Assembly (NCBI GenBank): GCA_013397435.1
Contig: VZRG01000165.1
Span: 124,001 to 188,000, forward strand
Direction: 5' to 3'
DNA length: 64,000 nt
Origin: Erythrocercus mccallii
Lineage: Eukaryota > Chordata > Aves > Passeriformes > Dicruridae
Under the pieces are notes generated by a model, which saw only the letters and a list, made by a program, of their open reading frames with translations, was not told where the DNA came from and did not search any database. The position numbers were made by a program, and so were the translations under genes. Positions 36,204-47,270 of this stretch are shown here, one piece after another. Position 1 is the first letter of the stretch. Each line of letters opens with the position of its first letter.

Positions 36204-36275
36204 TGCTTTAGCTCAAGCGGTAGCGCTGTTGCTTTGGGATAGGAAGATTGTGATGTCTTGCCTAAAGGGATATAA
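36204..36275 (+). repeat. Decayed tRNA-like segment, probable old SINE head
   Basis: TTAGCTCAAGCGG at 36208-36220 matches an RNA polymerase III A box, and the following GGTAGCGCTGTTGCTTTGGGA aligns with the D-stem to anticodon-stem portion of tRNA-derived SINE heads (TAGCTCAGTGGTAGAGCGCTTGCTTTG pattern). The expected B box, around 36248-36262, is decayed (TGTGATGTCTTGCC where GTGGGTTCAA-type sequence is expected). A functional tRNA is excluded by the missing T arm and acceptor stem. It lies inside a CpG-containing, conserved-looking block (about 36.12-36.57 kb), which would fit an exapted SINE, but that is inference. Confidence 0.4.
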
Positions 36276-37431
36276 GTGCTGCAATTCAGGTCCCAAATGA
36301 CAAAAATTCTTCACATTGGCGCCCAATTAGTGATCTGATTCCTGGTGTTAAGTCTAATGCAATTTAGCACGCACCTGCTGAACAGCCTGCATGCCAAATA
36401 CCGACCCCACTGCTCCGGCTCTTTGTCTTTGTTCACGGAGTTGAATGTTTTGTTCCAGGGTAGGGAGCAAAGCATAGGAGAAAGGGGGTTTTGAGAACAT
36501 GTGTGAGAACAAAATCTGCAGATTTTCTTCAGTAATGTTTCAGAGCTGCTCACGTTTGCTCTGCAGCAAGCGGATGTGGATATTCACGGAGTGCATGACC
36601 TGAGAATATAAAACTTATGCTAACAACCAGGCAATATCTTATTGACCTAAAAGTCACCAAAAGAGACAGTCCCTGCCCTGAGTTTATGTCTGAAATATAG
36701 AGAAGAGAGGGCCCTCCAGACACTCTACCTTGTCTTATTTTATGATTCTGTATTTCTTGTGGTCACTGCAGAAGAATGCAAAGTTTGGAAATAATTTAAA
36801 TGAGAACTGAACATAAGCTTTTACCGACATGTAAGCTGATAGTGAGTTGACATGGTTTCCTAAGGGTAACCACAATTAATTTATTTAGATTAAAATAATT
36901 AAAAAGATGCTTGTCTAGGATCTGAACTCCCTGACATACCATTAATAATACAATAAAATCCCAGAAGAATGAAAATAATCATACCAACAGGAACTCAGCC
37001 AAACAGCACCCTACAGAGACTCCTTTCCAACCTTTTATCACAGTGGGAAATATACCTCAACCCTGTTAGAGGATGCTATTAAACAGGTGTCATTTGGAGT
37101 TAACTATATGGAGTTATTTTGTGCCTAAAATGGGGCTGAAGCATTAGAGTCTCAGAGACACCCTGAAAGTACCCAACTACCCCTCCATGGTGGAATAAGT
37201 GAGAATTCTGTTTGGGCATCCACTGCTGACCAGAGGTAGCAGTCCTAGTAAACACAGGGGGAAAAAAATTGTATTCGGGATAGTTTCCAATTCTAAAGGC
37301 TTGGTAATTTTTAACATGTTAAGCTATGAAGGTCTTTGGAGGACTGTGCAATTACAGAGTGTTGGTACAATATTTTTACTAAGAAGTTCTACCCAGAAAT
37401 CTAATTGCTACATTTTGTCTCCAAAGCTGCC

Positions 37432-37465
37432 TTCATGCAACTTTAGCATTCATGCAACTTTAGTG
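37432..37465. repeat. Direct duplication, 17-bp period, 2 copies
   Basis: TTCATGCAACTTTAGCA (37432-37448) is followed directly by TTCATGCAACTTTAGTG (37449-37465), identical in the first 15 bases. Confidence 0.9.
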
Positions 37466-38839
37466 TAATGCAGTGTAAACCAGACAGCAGCAAAAGTTCT
37501 CAGAGCGTCCAAAGCTCAGAAAATAATCTCCAGAGTATCAGTCAAAAGGAAAAGTTGCAGTCTCTTAGCCAGACACAGTTGACAAGAAGGACTGGCAAAT
37601 TGTCTATGCAAAAAAGATTTTCAAAAATAGATGGGGAATCCAACCAACGATTTAAATGGATTCTAAATGGAAGCAAAGGTACATCAAGTTCTTCTAAAGA
37701 TTTTAATTGTTTCTTGCCCCTTCTTGAGTGCACCATCATTATTTACATCTTATCTGATTTGGCAAGATCTTGGTGGTAGTTCTTTTTTTCTCAAGGCACC
37801 ATTTTAGATGTTTGCTCACATAATCCAAATTAGGAAGAAAAGAAGTCAAATATCATGTGTTTCTAAACAAAATTATGGATTATAGCAAAATATCCAAGGG
37901 GCTTGAGATAGGCACCAATTTAAAATTAAGAGCATGCACATTTATATGATCGTTCAGCAACAATTGCTTTATGAGAACAGATCTGGATTAATATTGGAAC
38001 ATACACTGCATTGATTAAAGCCTGTCCTTGTGGTTTTAGGAAGTTCAGGTAAGAGCTTAGGCTTCTTTGAACTCTAATATATGGTCCAGCAGAAGGAATT
38101 TCAGGTTAGAAATGGAAGTCTAGAAGGTGCCACCTCTGGTCCAGAATCCTGAATAGCTCTGATGGCAGTTTCCTCCTTGTCTGCAGTAGTTTAAGCTGAA
38201 GTTTCAGATTCCACTCAGAAGAAAAATGCACTCCAGTTCGTTGCCTAAAAAGGAGCAAAACTCTCAGAGCTCCTGATAGCTTTTGCCATTCCACAAAGTA
38301 ACACTAAGGTTTGGGTCAACAGCAATTCAAAGTGGAAAATATTAACATTTTTAATACCAACTATTTTAACAAGTTACTAAGGGACTTCTGAAATTGTGAA
38401 ACAATGGAAGCCTTCATTGCCTTCCTGGAAGATATGTTTAATCAATGGAATTGGGATGTGCTAAGTAAAATACATGAGACTGAGACATGAAAGAATTCAG
38501 AGTAGAAGATTTTAGTTATTTAAATTATTTATTGTGATATTTAAATCCATGAAGAATGGAGATCTATTATCTCATAACCTAATGTCTATGACCTAATTCA
38601 TAAAATCTCTGATTTTACATGACACTGTCACATGGCCATATGTAACCTACACCTGGGTATTCTTTTTTGAATGTCAGCTAGTACGACTCAAGAGTGGTGA
38701 AAACACTGACTCTTCATGCCACAGCTGAGAAGTGTGGCTGTGCTTCCATAAGTAAAGCAAATACTATCTGCAGTCCACCCTCTGCAATAAAATCAGGACA
38801 AATGGGTTTGCTATTGCTTTTACAGGCCCACTGATTTCC

Positions 38840-39330
38840 GTGCAACAAAAGGCCATGTTAATTAGCTGTGCAAAATTCCACACACTAGCTCTGAGAAAGA
38901 GAAACTGTTTCTTTTAATTTCTGGCCATCTTTTGATGAGCCACCCAGTACTGACTCAGCGGTGCTGGACCTTCACTGGGGGCCCAGAACTCTGCAGCTGC
39001 TCTAGCTCTGCACTTGCCTAGAGCAATGTGCCAGCTGTCTCTGACTGTATTACACCACAGTAATGCGAACAACTGGAAGCAATAATGTGTCTCCCCATTT
39101 GCCTAACAATACCAACATGAACAATAATTCAGAAGACTGAAGATTTGTGCTGTAATTTAATAAACCCCATGCACATTTCTACAATTGAGTATCACATCTG
39201 TGCAATGGATCCTAGAAGTGTAATATTCTTTTATAAGGGACCATTAACCAATCTTAAGTTTATAGGTTTCCTTAAATCTTTTTCATCAGCTGTTAAACTA
39301 CAGTAAAGAGAAAATTGCCTCTTATGAGAC
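38840..39330. other. Candidate conserved noncoding block (inferred)
   Basis: Repeat-free, compositionally mixed sequence with a GTTAATTAGC core near 38858, GC-richer middle (38950-39060) and AT-rich flanks. No open frame of note. The shape is that of many vertebrate enhancers, but this is a visual impression only. Confidence 0.22.
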
Positions 39331-41748
39331 AAGGGATAGTAAAATACAAAGACTGTGATTAAACGTCAATCAATTAAGGATTATAATATAATAAAAATGC
39401 TGACTGATGATTAAAATGAGTACTTTCTGGCAGAATTTTATAAGCAATATTAAGAATTGTTTTTAAAAGTCAATAGAATAAACCCCACTTATATCTTATT
39501 ATGTATCCGTGACACTGTCTGTTTAGAGGAGAGGAGAAAAAAATAATTGCTATTCTGACAAAAATATCTAAGAAGCAATTGGTTGTCAGTCTTCATGTTA
39601 AATAGGATACATTTCTTTCTGTCATTTATTTTATTATACCACTGACTCTTCCATTTTAAATCCATGAATGGAGTAAATAATGTTATGTATTTTGGTTTCA
39701 GCTGGCATTTCACAAGTTAATGCAACTAGGCTAGCTTTCATGAAAGCAGGTAACAAATCATGCAGTAAATATTATAAAAAAGCAACATGCAAAATAGTAT
39801 TTCATGTAACAGGCCTAAGATAGTAGCTCACCTGAGAGCAGGAGAGCAGTAAATGCAGTGCTTGCATGTGTCTCTTTACTGAAGGTATTTTACTAATCTT
39901 TTAACCTATGAAATTTAAGATTAAACTGAATTAATTCTACAGATATTCTTACATAGAAAGAACACTAATAGCAAATAATAAGCTTTCATAGTGCTGTACT
40001 TTGGAATATAGTTTTCTACTAAATGCTACAGTCTGTTTCAAGAAAGCAATAAAAATATTTTCATTTCCATAAGGAAAACTCCTGCCCTCCTGCTCCTACA
40101 CTGCTGAATGGCTGTGGACAAAACCCATATTAGCATTTAGTATCTCTGGTCATTGCTCTTTTTTGCTATTTGATCTTGTCTTTAACAGGCCACATCCATC
40201 TGCAAGCAAAACTTTCTCCTCCTTTTGATTGTCTCACCATAACTTTAATTTAGGTTTGGCAAGAAAACACTATTTGGCAAACCTCCTCCATCACTGTTGA
40301 TAGCACTAACAATTTGCAGATTATCAGGACATATGAGTAGCCTCTTTGAATTTTTAAGTCATAGCCACATAAGGAAGATCTGTAATTTGGTGAGATATCA
40401 ATGTAATCAAAATAACTTTCAGTAATTCTCCAGTTGGTCACAAGAAGGCAGTATTCAAATCATTCATCTTTAAACATATATTGCAGGAATTATGTCTAAG
40501 CTCATTACTTCATCTCCTTACCTTAGACTCCTTTTATGGTCGAAGCATATAGGGAAGGATTTCTAGAATAATGAGTTTATGCTGAAGATTTTAAGTATTT
40601 TCACTTAAAGTCCATTACAGTGGGTCAGTGTCCTGAACAGAAATTCCACAGCCACATGTTCACTAGACCCGGTACCAAAGTAAGGAAGAGAAGGATCTAT
40701 GGCTGATGATGGAGGATGGGACAAAGCAGACTTTCCTTTCTTAGCAGAAAACAATTTAATAATTTAAACTATCTGATCAAACCCTGCTCTAACTGGACAC
40801 TGGTTATGAACTGAACAGCAAGCTCTGAAGGTTCTCAGAATCTCTTACATGTGGAACGTGATCCCAGGGATTTAGGAATACACTCGATTATGTGGCATCA
40901 TGAATGTGTTCATGTTACAACATAATGCCACGTGGACATTTATGTAATTTCTAATAGAAGCCACTACACAAATAAGGATTAGGTCAACTGTTGCAAACAG
41001 TATCTTTTTATTTTTTTATCATTTTATTCTACAAAATCATGTCTGTAGTACATAAATTCTTTAGGGTTAACATCATTTATTTGAATGGGAATCCTGCCCT
41101 TAGGAATAATGAAGAGACAGATCCCTCTATGTATAAGTTAATAAAACCCTTACATTTGACCAAGGAGTTATATACACCTGCTTTAGAAAGGCATTCTAAT
41201 GTTAAAAATGCAATGACATCTATTTGAAATTTTACTATTCCTTATCCCAAACCTTTTGTAGTGGCAGAGTAAAAGCAATTCTAACCCTAACCTGAACAAA
41301 AATCTCTCTAGCTGACCTTTTCTATTATGTCTTTCTCAGTATTGGCATCTATGATAGTAATAACATGAAAATTATCTTCATCTCTTGCCACTTCTTGACA
41401 AGCATCCTAGAACATCTCCCAAGAGATGTTGTAAGTTCACTGATGAATAATAGTAGTAATGATGATCTAATAAAGGAAATTCACTTAGGTCACCAGTGTA
41501 TGTGTGTTTTGGTGTCCTAGAGGTGTGAAAATTAGTTGAATGACTATCCTAAAACAGCAAAGGATTTATACCTACATTTCTTTTTTTGTCCAAAACTAGA
41601 CTTTAATGTAAACTTTGACTGTGCAAGAGTGAACAAAATAGTAGATTAGAATACATCTACTAAAAATATGAGCTTGTTCCTTATAGCTTTAAGCAGTCAC
41701 TCCTTACCAATAAAATACTGGAATCTGACATGCTTTTTTTGTGTCTCC

Positions 41749-41791
41749 AAAGTCAACCACAGACCATGTGTCTGTGGTGTACTACTTTTTT
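41749..41791. other. Hairpin-forming inverted repeat
   Basis: ACCACAGAC (41756-41764) and GTCTGTGGT (41770-41778) are perfect 9-bp arms around the loop CATGT. An outer AAAGT/ACTTT pair can extend the stem across a small internal loop, and a run of six T follows. It is too short for a typical pre-miRNA and no function is claimed. Confidence 0.5.
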
Positions 41792-44186
41792 GACAGATGG
41801 AAGTGGAGGGGTTCAAAGACCCTCTTTAAAGAAAAAAAATCTTTCTTTTTCTATAGAAGTAATCACTCGAAATTAAACAATAATGAGGACCATAGTTAAA
41901 AATAATCAAAAATGTCTTTTGTGAAAATATTTCTTTAAAAAGTCCGATAATATTTGGGATAGCCTTTCTGAAATGGAGTTAATCTTTAAGTTCTCTTTGC
42001 CATGTACTTTTTGTAGTAAATAGGATGGTGGGGTTTTTCCCCCTCGCATACCATCTTAATTAAAGTTTTCTTTAAAAATTTTTCATTTTATTATTCATGT
42101 GCTGGATTGAGTTTAAAATTAAGATAGAGGTCATATGAAATCAGAAAAAAAACCTCCGAGTTTACAAACTGAACCATTCCCTCCTTCCTTGCTGTGTGGT
42201 TATTTTTTGCTGATGCAAGGCATGTTATTCAGCTATAACAGTCTTTTCCCACTAAAGATTAATAGCTGAAAATACTGCACTAGTCATTATTCATCAGGTA
42301 TGTCTATGGATGACCACAGCCTTGTCTCTGATCCATTCTTATCCCAATTAAGTTTGTATCTCTGGCAGCTGCAGAGGCTTGTTTTGCTACTCAGAGAGAA
42401 TCAGAGAACCTGAATGATTTCTTGATTATTATAGATTATAGGACCCTTTCCAACCTACTCATGCTGAAGGCTGTGCTTGAAAAAGACAACTCAGAAGCCA
42501 AGAGCAAATGACATACTGTAGGATCTGTTCTTTATAGAACTGTGCAATTTTTCTGAGAGCTAAGCAATATTGTTTTGATTTGGAATGGAGGCTGCAGAGC
42601 TGGTTCAGGAAACCACTTTCAAAGAAGCAAAGAGTCATATTTTACAAGTGTCTTTTCTTGAAACTTTTCTTCTATAAAGTTCCTTCTTCAGCATTGCAAG
42701 CCAATACTCTTAGGATGCATGAAACTAAAATTTCAAGTACTCATAAGTTGCTGGCCAGTTAGTGGTTAATAATAGTGCAGTTTTAAGACACAGAAAGATA
42801 TTTTTTTCCCTTGGTTGCCTCAGTTTATTGTTCCTTATGCATTATTATTTACAGTCATTTATCGACTATGTCAAATATAGTTGTTCATCCCAAGAAAAAA
42901 CAGACATTTAGAAGAAGAATGTACTAAGTAAGAGTTAATGAGCAAGGTTAAGGGTTTCAGGTTTTTTTACTGATCCTATGGTGACTTAGATAAAAAAGCT
43001 TTTTTTTTTCATATTTTATTGATGATTGGTTGAATTTGTTGTCTTACTTCCAATTAGTTGACACTATTCTTTACCATAGATTTGATTGTCATTTACATTA
43101 CCTTGACTGTGCAAAGGGATCTCGGCAGAAGTGAAAAGCACACCCCAAATTGCTAAGTGCCTGCTTTAAGATGCCATATGAAGTGGAGTCTAGATATCTA
43201 TGCAGAAAAAGATAAAAAAATCAAGATAGTACTAAAAGTCTGAAGAAAGAAGTGGAATGTAAACAACACTGAAATGATTTCTCAATTTTCAGCCAGTGTG
43301 GATGGTGGGATGTCCAGAACAGGGTTTTCAGAAACCTCTTGCTCCCAAGAAGTTATTCAAAGGAACCGCATCCTGCATTGTACCATGGATCTGATTGGCA
43401 TTCCATTATGAATTAGGAAGGATTTTTTCCTATTGAACTAAACTAGCACAAGAAATCTGTCGTGTTTCTAAGGCAACAAAACTCATGTGTACATACTGTG
43501 TGCCTGCATCTGTCCTATCTCTGGCTTTGATAATTTTTTTGCCAATTTTTAATATTTTGGCAGCAGTAACGAGGTCTCAAATTTCTTTAAGGTTGGGCAG
43601 CTGAGTAGAAGGGATACAGTATGAAGCAAAAGGCTGTCACACACAAGTATATACTGTCAAGATACACGTTGATAAACTCCATTAGTTTCTCACATTTCTT
43701 ATAACTTCAGGAAGGTTGAATCCAGAAAACGGCAATAACTTTTTCCCAGATTAATACTAGGTCCCTTAAAATATTAGCTGTTTTCAGGTTGTGAAAGACT
43801 AAAACAGTTATTCCCAGAAGAAGGTGAAGTGGGTTTTGGTAAAAGGATACAAAAGGTTGAACGTATCTTACAAAATTTGAATCAAAATAAAAATGCTCAT
43901 ATCTAGACATGGGTGTGTTCAGAGGTTTCAATTCAGCTGCACAAACACAGACACAACATTTCTATTTCAGATATACCTGAGTATCTTAAACAACTACGTG
44001 AAGTTGACAGATGTTGAACAGGACCTAGAGGAGAAAAACAGTCTGGGAAGTCATCTGTGGCCAAGAGACACTCTAGAGACTCTGTAAAACTATAGACACA
44101 CACATTTTGGCAACTTAATAGTGTCAGTGGGCTGATCTACTGACTTTACATGGGTGTATTTTGGGTGAGCCAAAGAGCTTCTTTAA

Positions 44187-44315
44187 CTCCATTGACTGCA
44201 TTGACTAAATTGCCATTGAGATCAGTAGGAACTTAGACACCTAGCCAGTCAGACATACAGACACCTACATTATGGATCTTAGGTGACTTGATTTGTGAGC
44301 TGGATCTTGCCCTTC
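44187..44315. repeat. Remnant of an old sauropsid palindromic repeat
   Basis: Words such as CTCCATTGACT, CCATTGAGATCAGTAGGAAC, TTAGACACCTA and a distal ACACCTACATTATGGATCTTAGGTGA...GAGCTGGATCTTGCCC fit the 'CCCATTGACTTCAATGGGAGTTAGGCACCTAA' class of palindromic repeats. The copy is strongly diverged and borders are approximate. Confidence 0.35.
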
Positions 44316-44319
44316 AAGC

Positions 44320-47040
44320 ATCTCTATTTCCTAACTCTTTAAATAAGGGCAAATGTAGTGATCAGCAATGAAGCAAAGACTGTCCTGCCAAATGGCAGAG
44401 TTAACCCATGCTGGGTGCATTGGAAATGAGAGGAGCAGGCATGGACTATGAATTCATGAAGTTGTGGCTTGATGCTTAAAATCTACCTGTTGCAGATGAT
44501 GTTCAGGTCCATCTAGTTTGTTATGGTCACTTCTTGTGTGAGCAGCCCTGCTGTATCCACAGTGGATATGTTCTACATGGACAAAATAAAATGGGGACCT
44601 CTGGTATTCCAGATTTCTTTCCCCTCAATTATTCTCTCTTCTGTCCCACCCTCCCAGACTCTCTCTGCTATGTTTCACTGTATAACTACATGACACAGTA
44701 GGCATAATGAGGAAGAAAGAAAAAGGCTTTCCTTAATGAAAATGTGAGAGCTGGTTTGACAATTCATAAATTCATGATTGATGTCAAACAAGAGCAGTCA
44801 GCTAATCAGATCAAATCCTTGGATGGTCACTACTCCCAGGCAGGTACTAATAAATACACGATGTATCTATTGACTTACAAGCTGCCTGCATGTGTCAAAA
44901 TGCAATCCGGTATTTTTGTAATAATAGCTAGCAGTCATAGTTGTAAATTATTTATGGAGACTATTCAGTGCAAACAGGTTAGTGCACACATCCTCTTCAG
45001 CTTGACTGCCCTGGTTTTAGATCACTCAGACATTCAACTCCTTAGAGATCTGTTCTTATCATTGCAAACCCTAAAAAGGTACCAAAACTGCAGTCATTTC
45101 AGCAACTCAAAGCAGCTCAGCCATTTGCTAAAGTTCTACCTCAAGGTTCAGTGAATAAACACCATTTCTGCCCACCTCTTTCACACCCCACCCTGGCCCT
45201 GGCAATGTAAGTTAATACCAGACATGAGAGAAATTGATCTCTAGAGCTGAGGCTCTGGTGTGCTTCACTATCTTTGTGCAGAAACATGGAAGAATGTACA
45301 TAGCAAAGGCCACTGATGAGCTTAACACAAAGTGACATATCACTAATGCTGTGTTTCAGAAGATAGTGAAATGACAGCTACCCAAAGAGTACTTCTGGTT
45401 AGACTTAAATGAGGACAGCATCCTATTGCAATGTATTACACTGATTTTCTGGTGCACCAGGGTATTCGATCACATTAAAATTTTGTCCTCACCAGTCCGT
45501 TTCAAGCAGCTGCACCTACTCTACACAATCAAAAGTCTAGGGGTTACAGAATTTTGTATTTAAACAACCCAGTGTCAGATAGAACTACTCCATCACATAC
45601 AGAAAAATCCCAGGACTTGACTGTTCTGACAGATACAATGTGTCAAAATATTTACCTTGTATTAGTCACTCTCTAGGAAGAGCTTAGCTAGAAGGAGCTT
45701 GGCAGTGACTGGTTTTACCACAAAATATTTCTGATAGTTCTGAACTTGAGACATTTCAGCTCTGCTCGGACATTAATTTATAAAAGGGATAATGTAATAT
45801 AATAATTTATAATACATTAATAACACTAACCTCTACAAGTTATGGGCACATTTCTTTGTAGACAGTTTTATCAACTGCCATATTCTGCCTCATTCTCAGG
45901 AGTCTGGACTTTGGCCTTTACCATCCATGACACTTGGCAAAGAGAGGATCCCAACAGTCTAGGCTGCAGAAAGAGAAAAAGGGGACAGAAAACCTGTACA
46001 GAGACAACAGACACAATTTCTCTACAATCTTTTTGCCTCCTTGCCTGGCTGTTGTGCAGCTTACACCAACACCAATTGCTCTAGCAGTGTTCCCCTTGGG
46101 CCAAGAAGTTCCTGTCCACATACAAGCATCTGCTTACAGACTAGCCAAAAGTAACTCTAAGGCATATTCTCAATGAGAAACTTGCCCGGGGCTGAGGAGA
46201 TTAAGCAACTGAAATCAGCTCTTCCTACTCATTCACATCTCAGAGCTCTTCTTGTCACACAGACAGAGTCTCTAGGGGAGAGTACAGGGCTGGTAATGTT
46301 CATCCTCCCCAGGGAATTTGTTGCCAAACCTCACATAATTTCCAATGTAGATAGGAAAAAAGTTCTTTGTCAAAGACATGGCATGCACCCGTGAAGGGTG
46401 GAAGTGTGTCTAATTAAATATGCACGGTGTGGCATGATGACAAAGGGCAAACACACTGTGGCAAGTAACTCTGTATGCAAGAAGGAGAGTTATCACAACA
46501 CAATGCAGCATGTGTGTGACATGCCGCAGTGCCACTTAAAATGTGATGCTGAGTGGCATAATCATGGTCCTGGGTTTCAAATGGACACCATAGCAGGAGG
46601 TCAAAGCCTATGCATGCCAGAAACTTTCACTGTATTCACTCTTTCCTTTTTTTCCTTTTTTTTTCTTTTCCTAGTCTTAACAATAAAACTAGATCACTAA
46701 GAATATCAGGCAGAAATTCTAGCTGGAAATGCACACAATTAACTCTAACTTTCCTCTGTATTATGGATTTAATATTGATGAGACAAGGCAAAAGACCTAA
46801 AAAAAAATCAGGGAAAAAAACAAAACCAAAAACAAGTAAACAAGCAAAACCCACAACCCACAGAAATAGATATATTAAAAAATATATATATTAAATTTAT
46901 AATTACTGAAATCGAATTATAAAATTGTCCAGGTAATAATGGCTGAAAAGTAAACTTAATGCCCTGAATGCATTTTGAAGAAGGCTGGGAAGGGTTCCAC
47001 AAACGAGAAGGAATTTCTGAGGCAGATTTCAGGGATAAGT
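44320..47040. other. Unique noncoding DNA
   Basis: No gene is recognised. A 136-codon open frame at 44744-45154 (plus) shows no domain, signal or coding-like bias and was not called. A T-rich tract lies near 46647-46672 and an AT-rich run near 46870-46900. Confidence 0.6.
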
Positions 47041-47270
47041 ACAGAATCATAGAATAGATAAGGTTGGAAGGGATCACAGTGGGCCATCTAGTCCAACCTC
47101 CCTCTTCAAGCAGGGTCATCATCCCAAAGCTCATTGCACAGAATTGGGACCAGACAGGTCTTGAATATCTCCAGTGAGGGACACGACACTCCACACCTTT
47201 TCTGGGCAATCAGTTCCAGTACTTGGTCATCCTCACAGTGTAGAAGTTCTTTCTCATATCAAAACTGGAG
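47041..47270 (-). mobile_element. CR1 LINE 3'-end fragment
   Basis: Starts ACAGAATCATAGAAT at 47041, continues AAGGTTGGAAGGGATCACAG, CATCTAGTCCAACCTCCC, then AAGCTCATTGCACAGAATTG...GACCAGACAGGTCTTGAATA, and ends near GTTCTTTCTCATATC. This is the reverse complement of a CR1 3' UTR and the end of ORF2. 5'-truncated, non-functional. Confidence 0.92.

Larger units (their letters stand above)
36600..44192. other. Unique AT-rich noncoding DNA
   Basis: No gene is recognised over about 7.6 kb apart from the small items listed separately. The part at about 38.84-39.33 kb has balanced composition, no repeats and homeodomain-type words, and looks like candidate conserved noncoding DNA. A hairpin-forming sequence lies at 41749-41791. 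Confidence 0.6.

Noticed and set aside
42390..42475. Possible CR1 tail (AGAATCAGAGAACC ... GGACCCTTTCCAACC)
   Set aside because: Words of both orientations are mixed and the order does not fit a CR1 end; similarity is too weak to call.
44744..45154. 136-codon plus-strand open frame
   Set aside because: No domain, signal peptide or coding-like composition; compatible with chance given the many frames in 64 kb.
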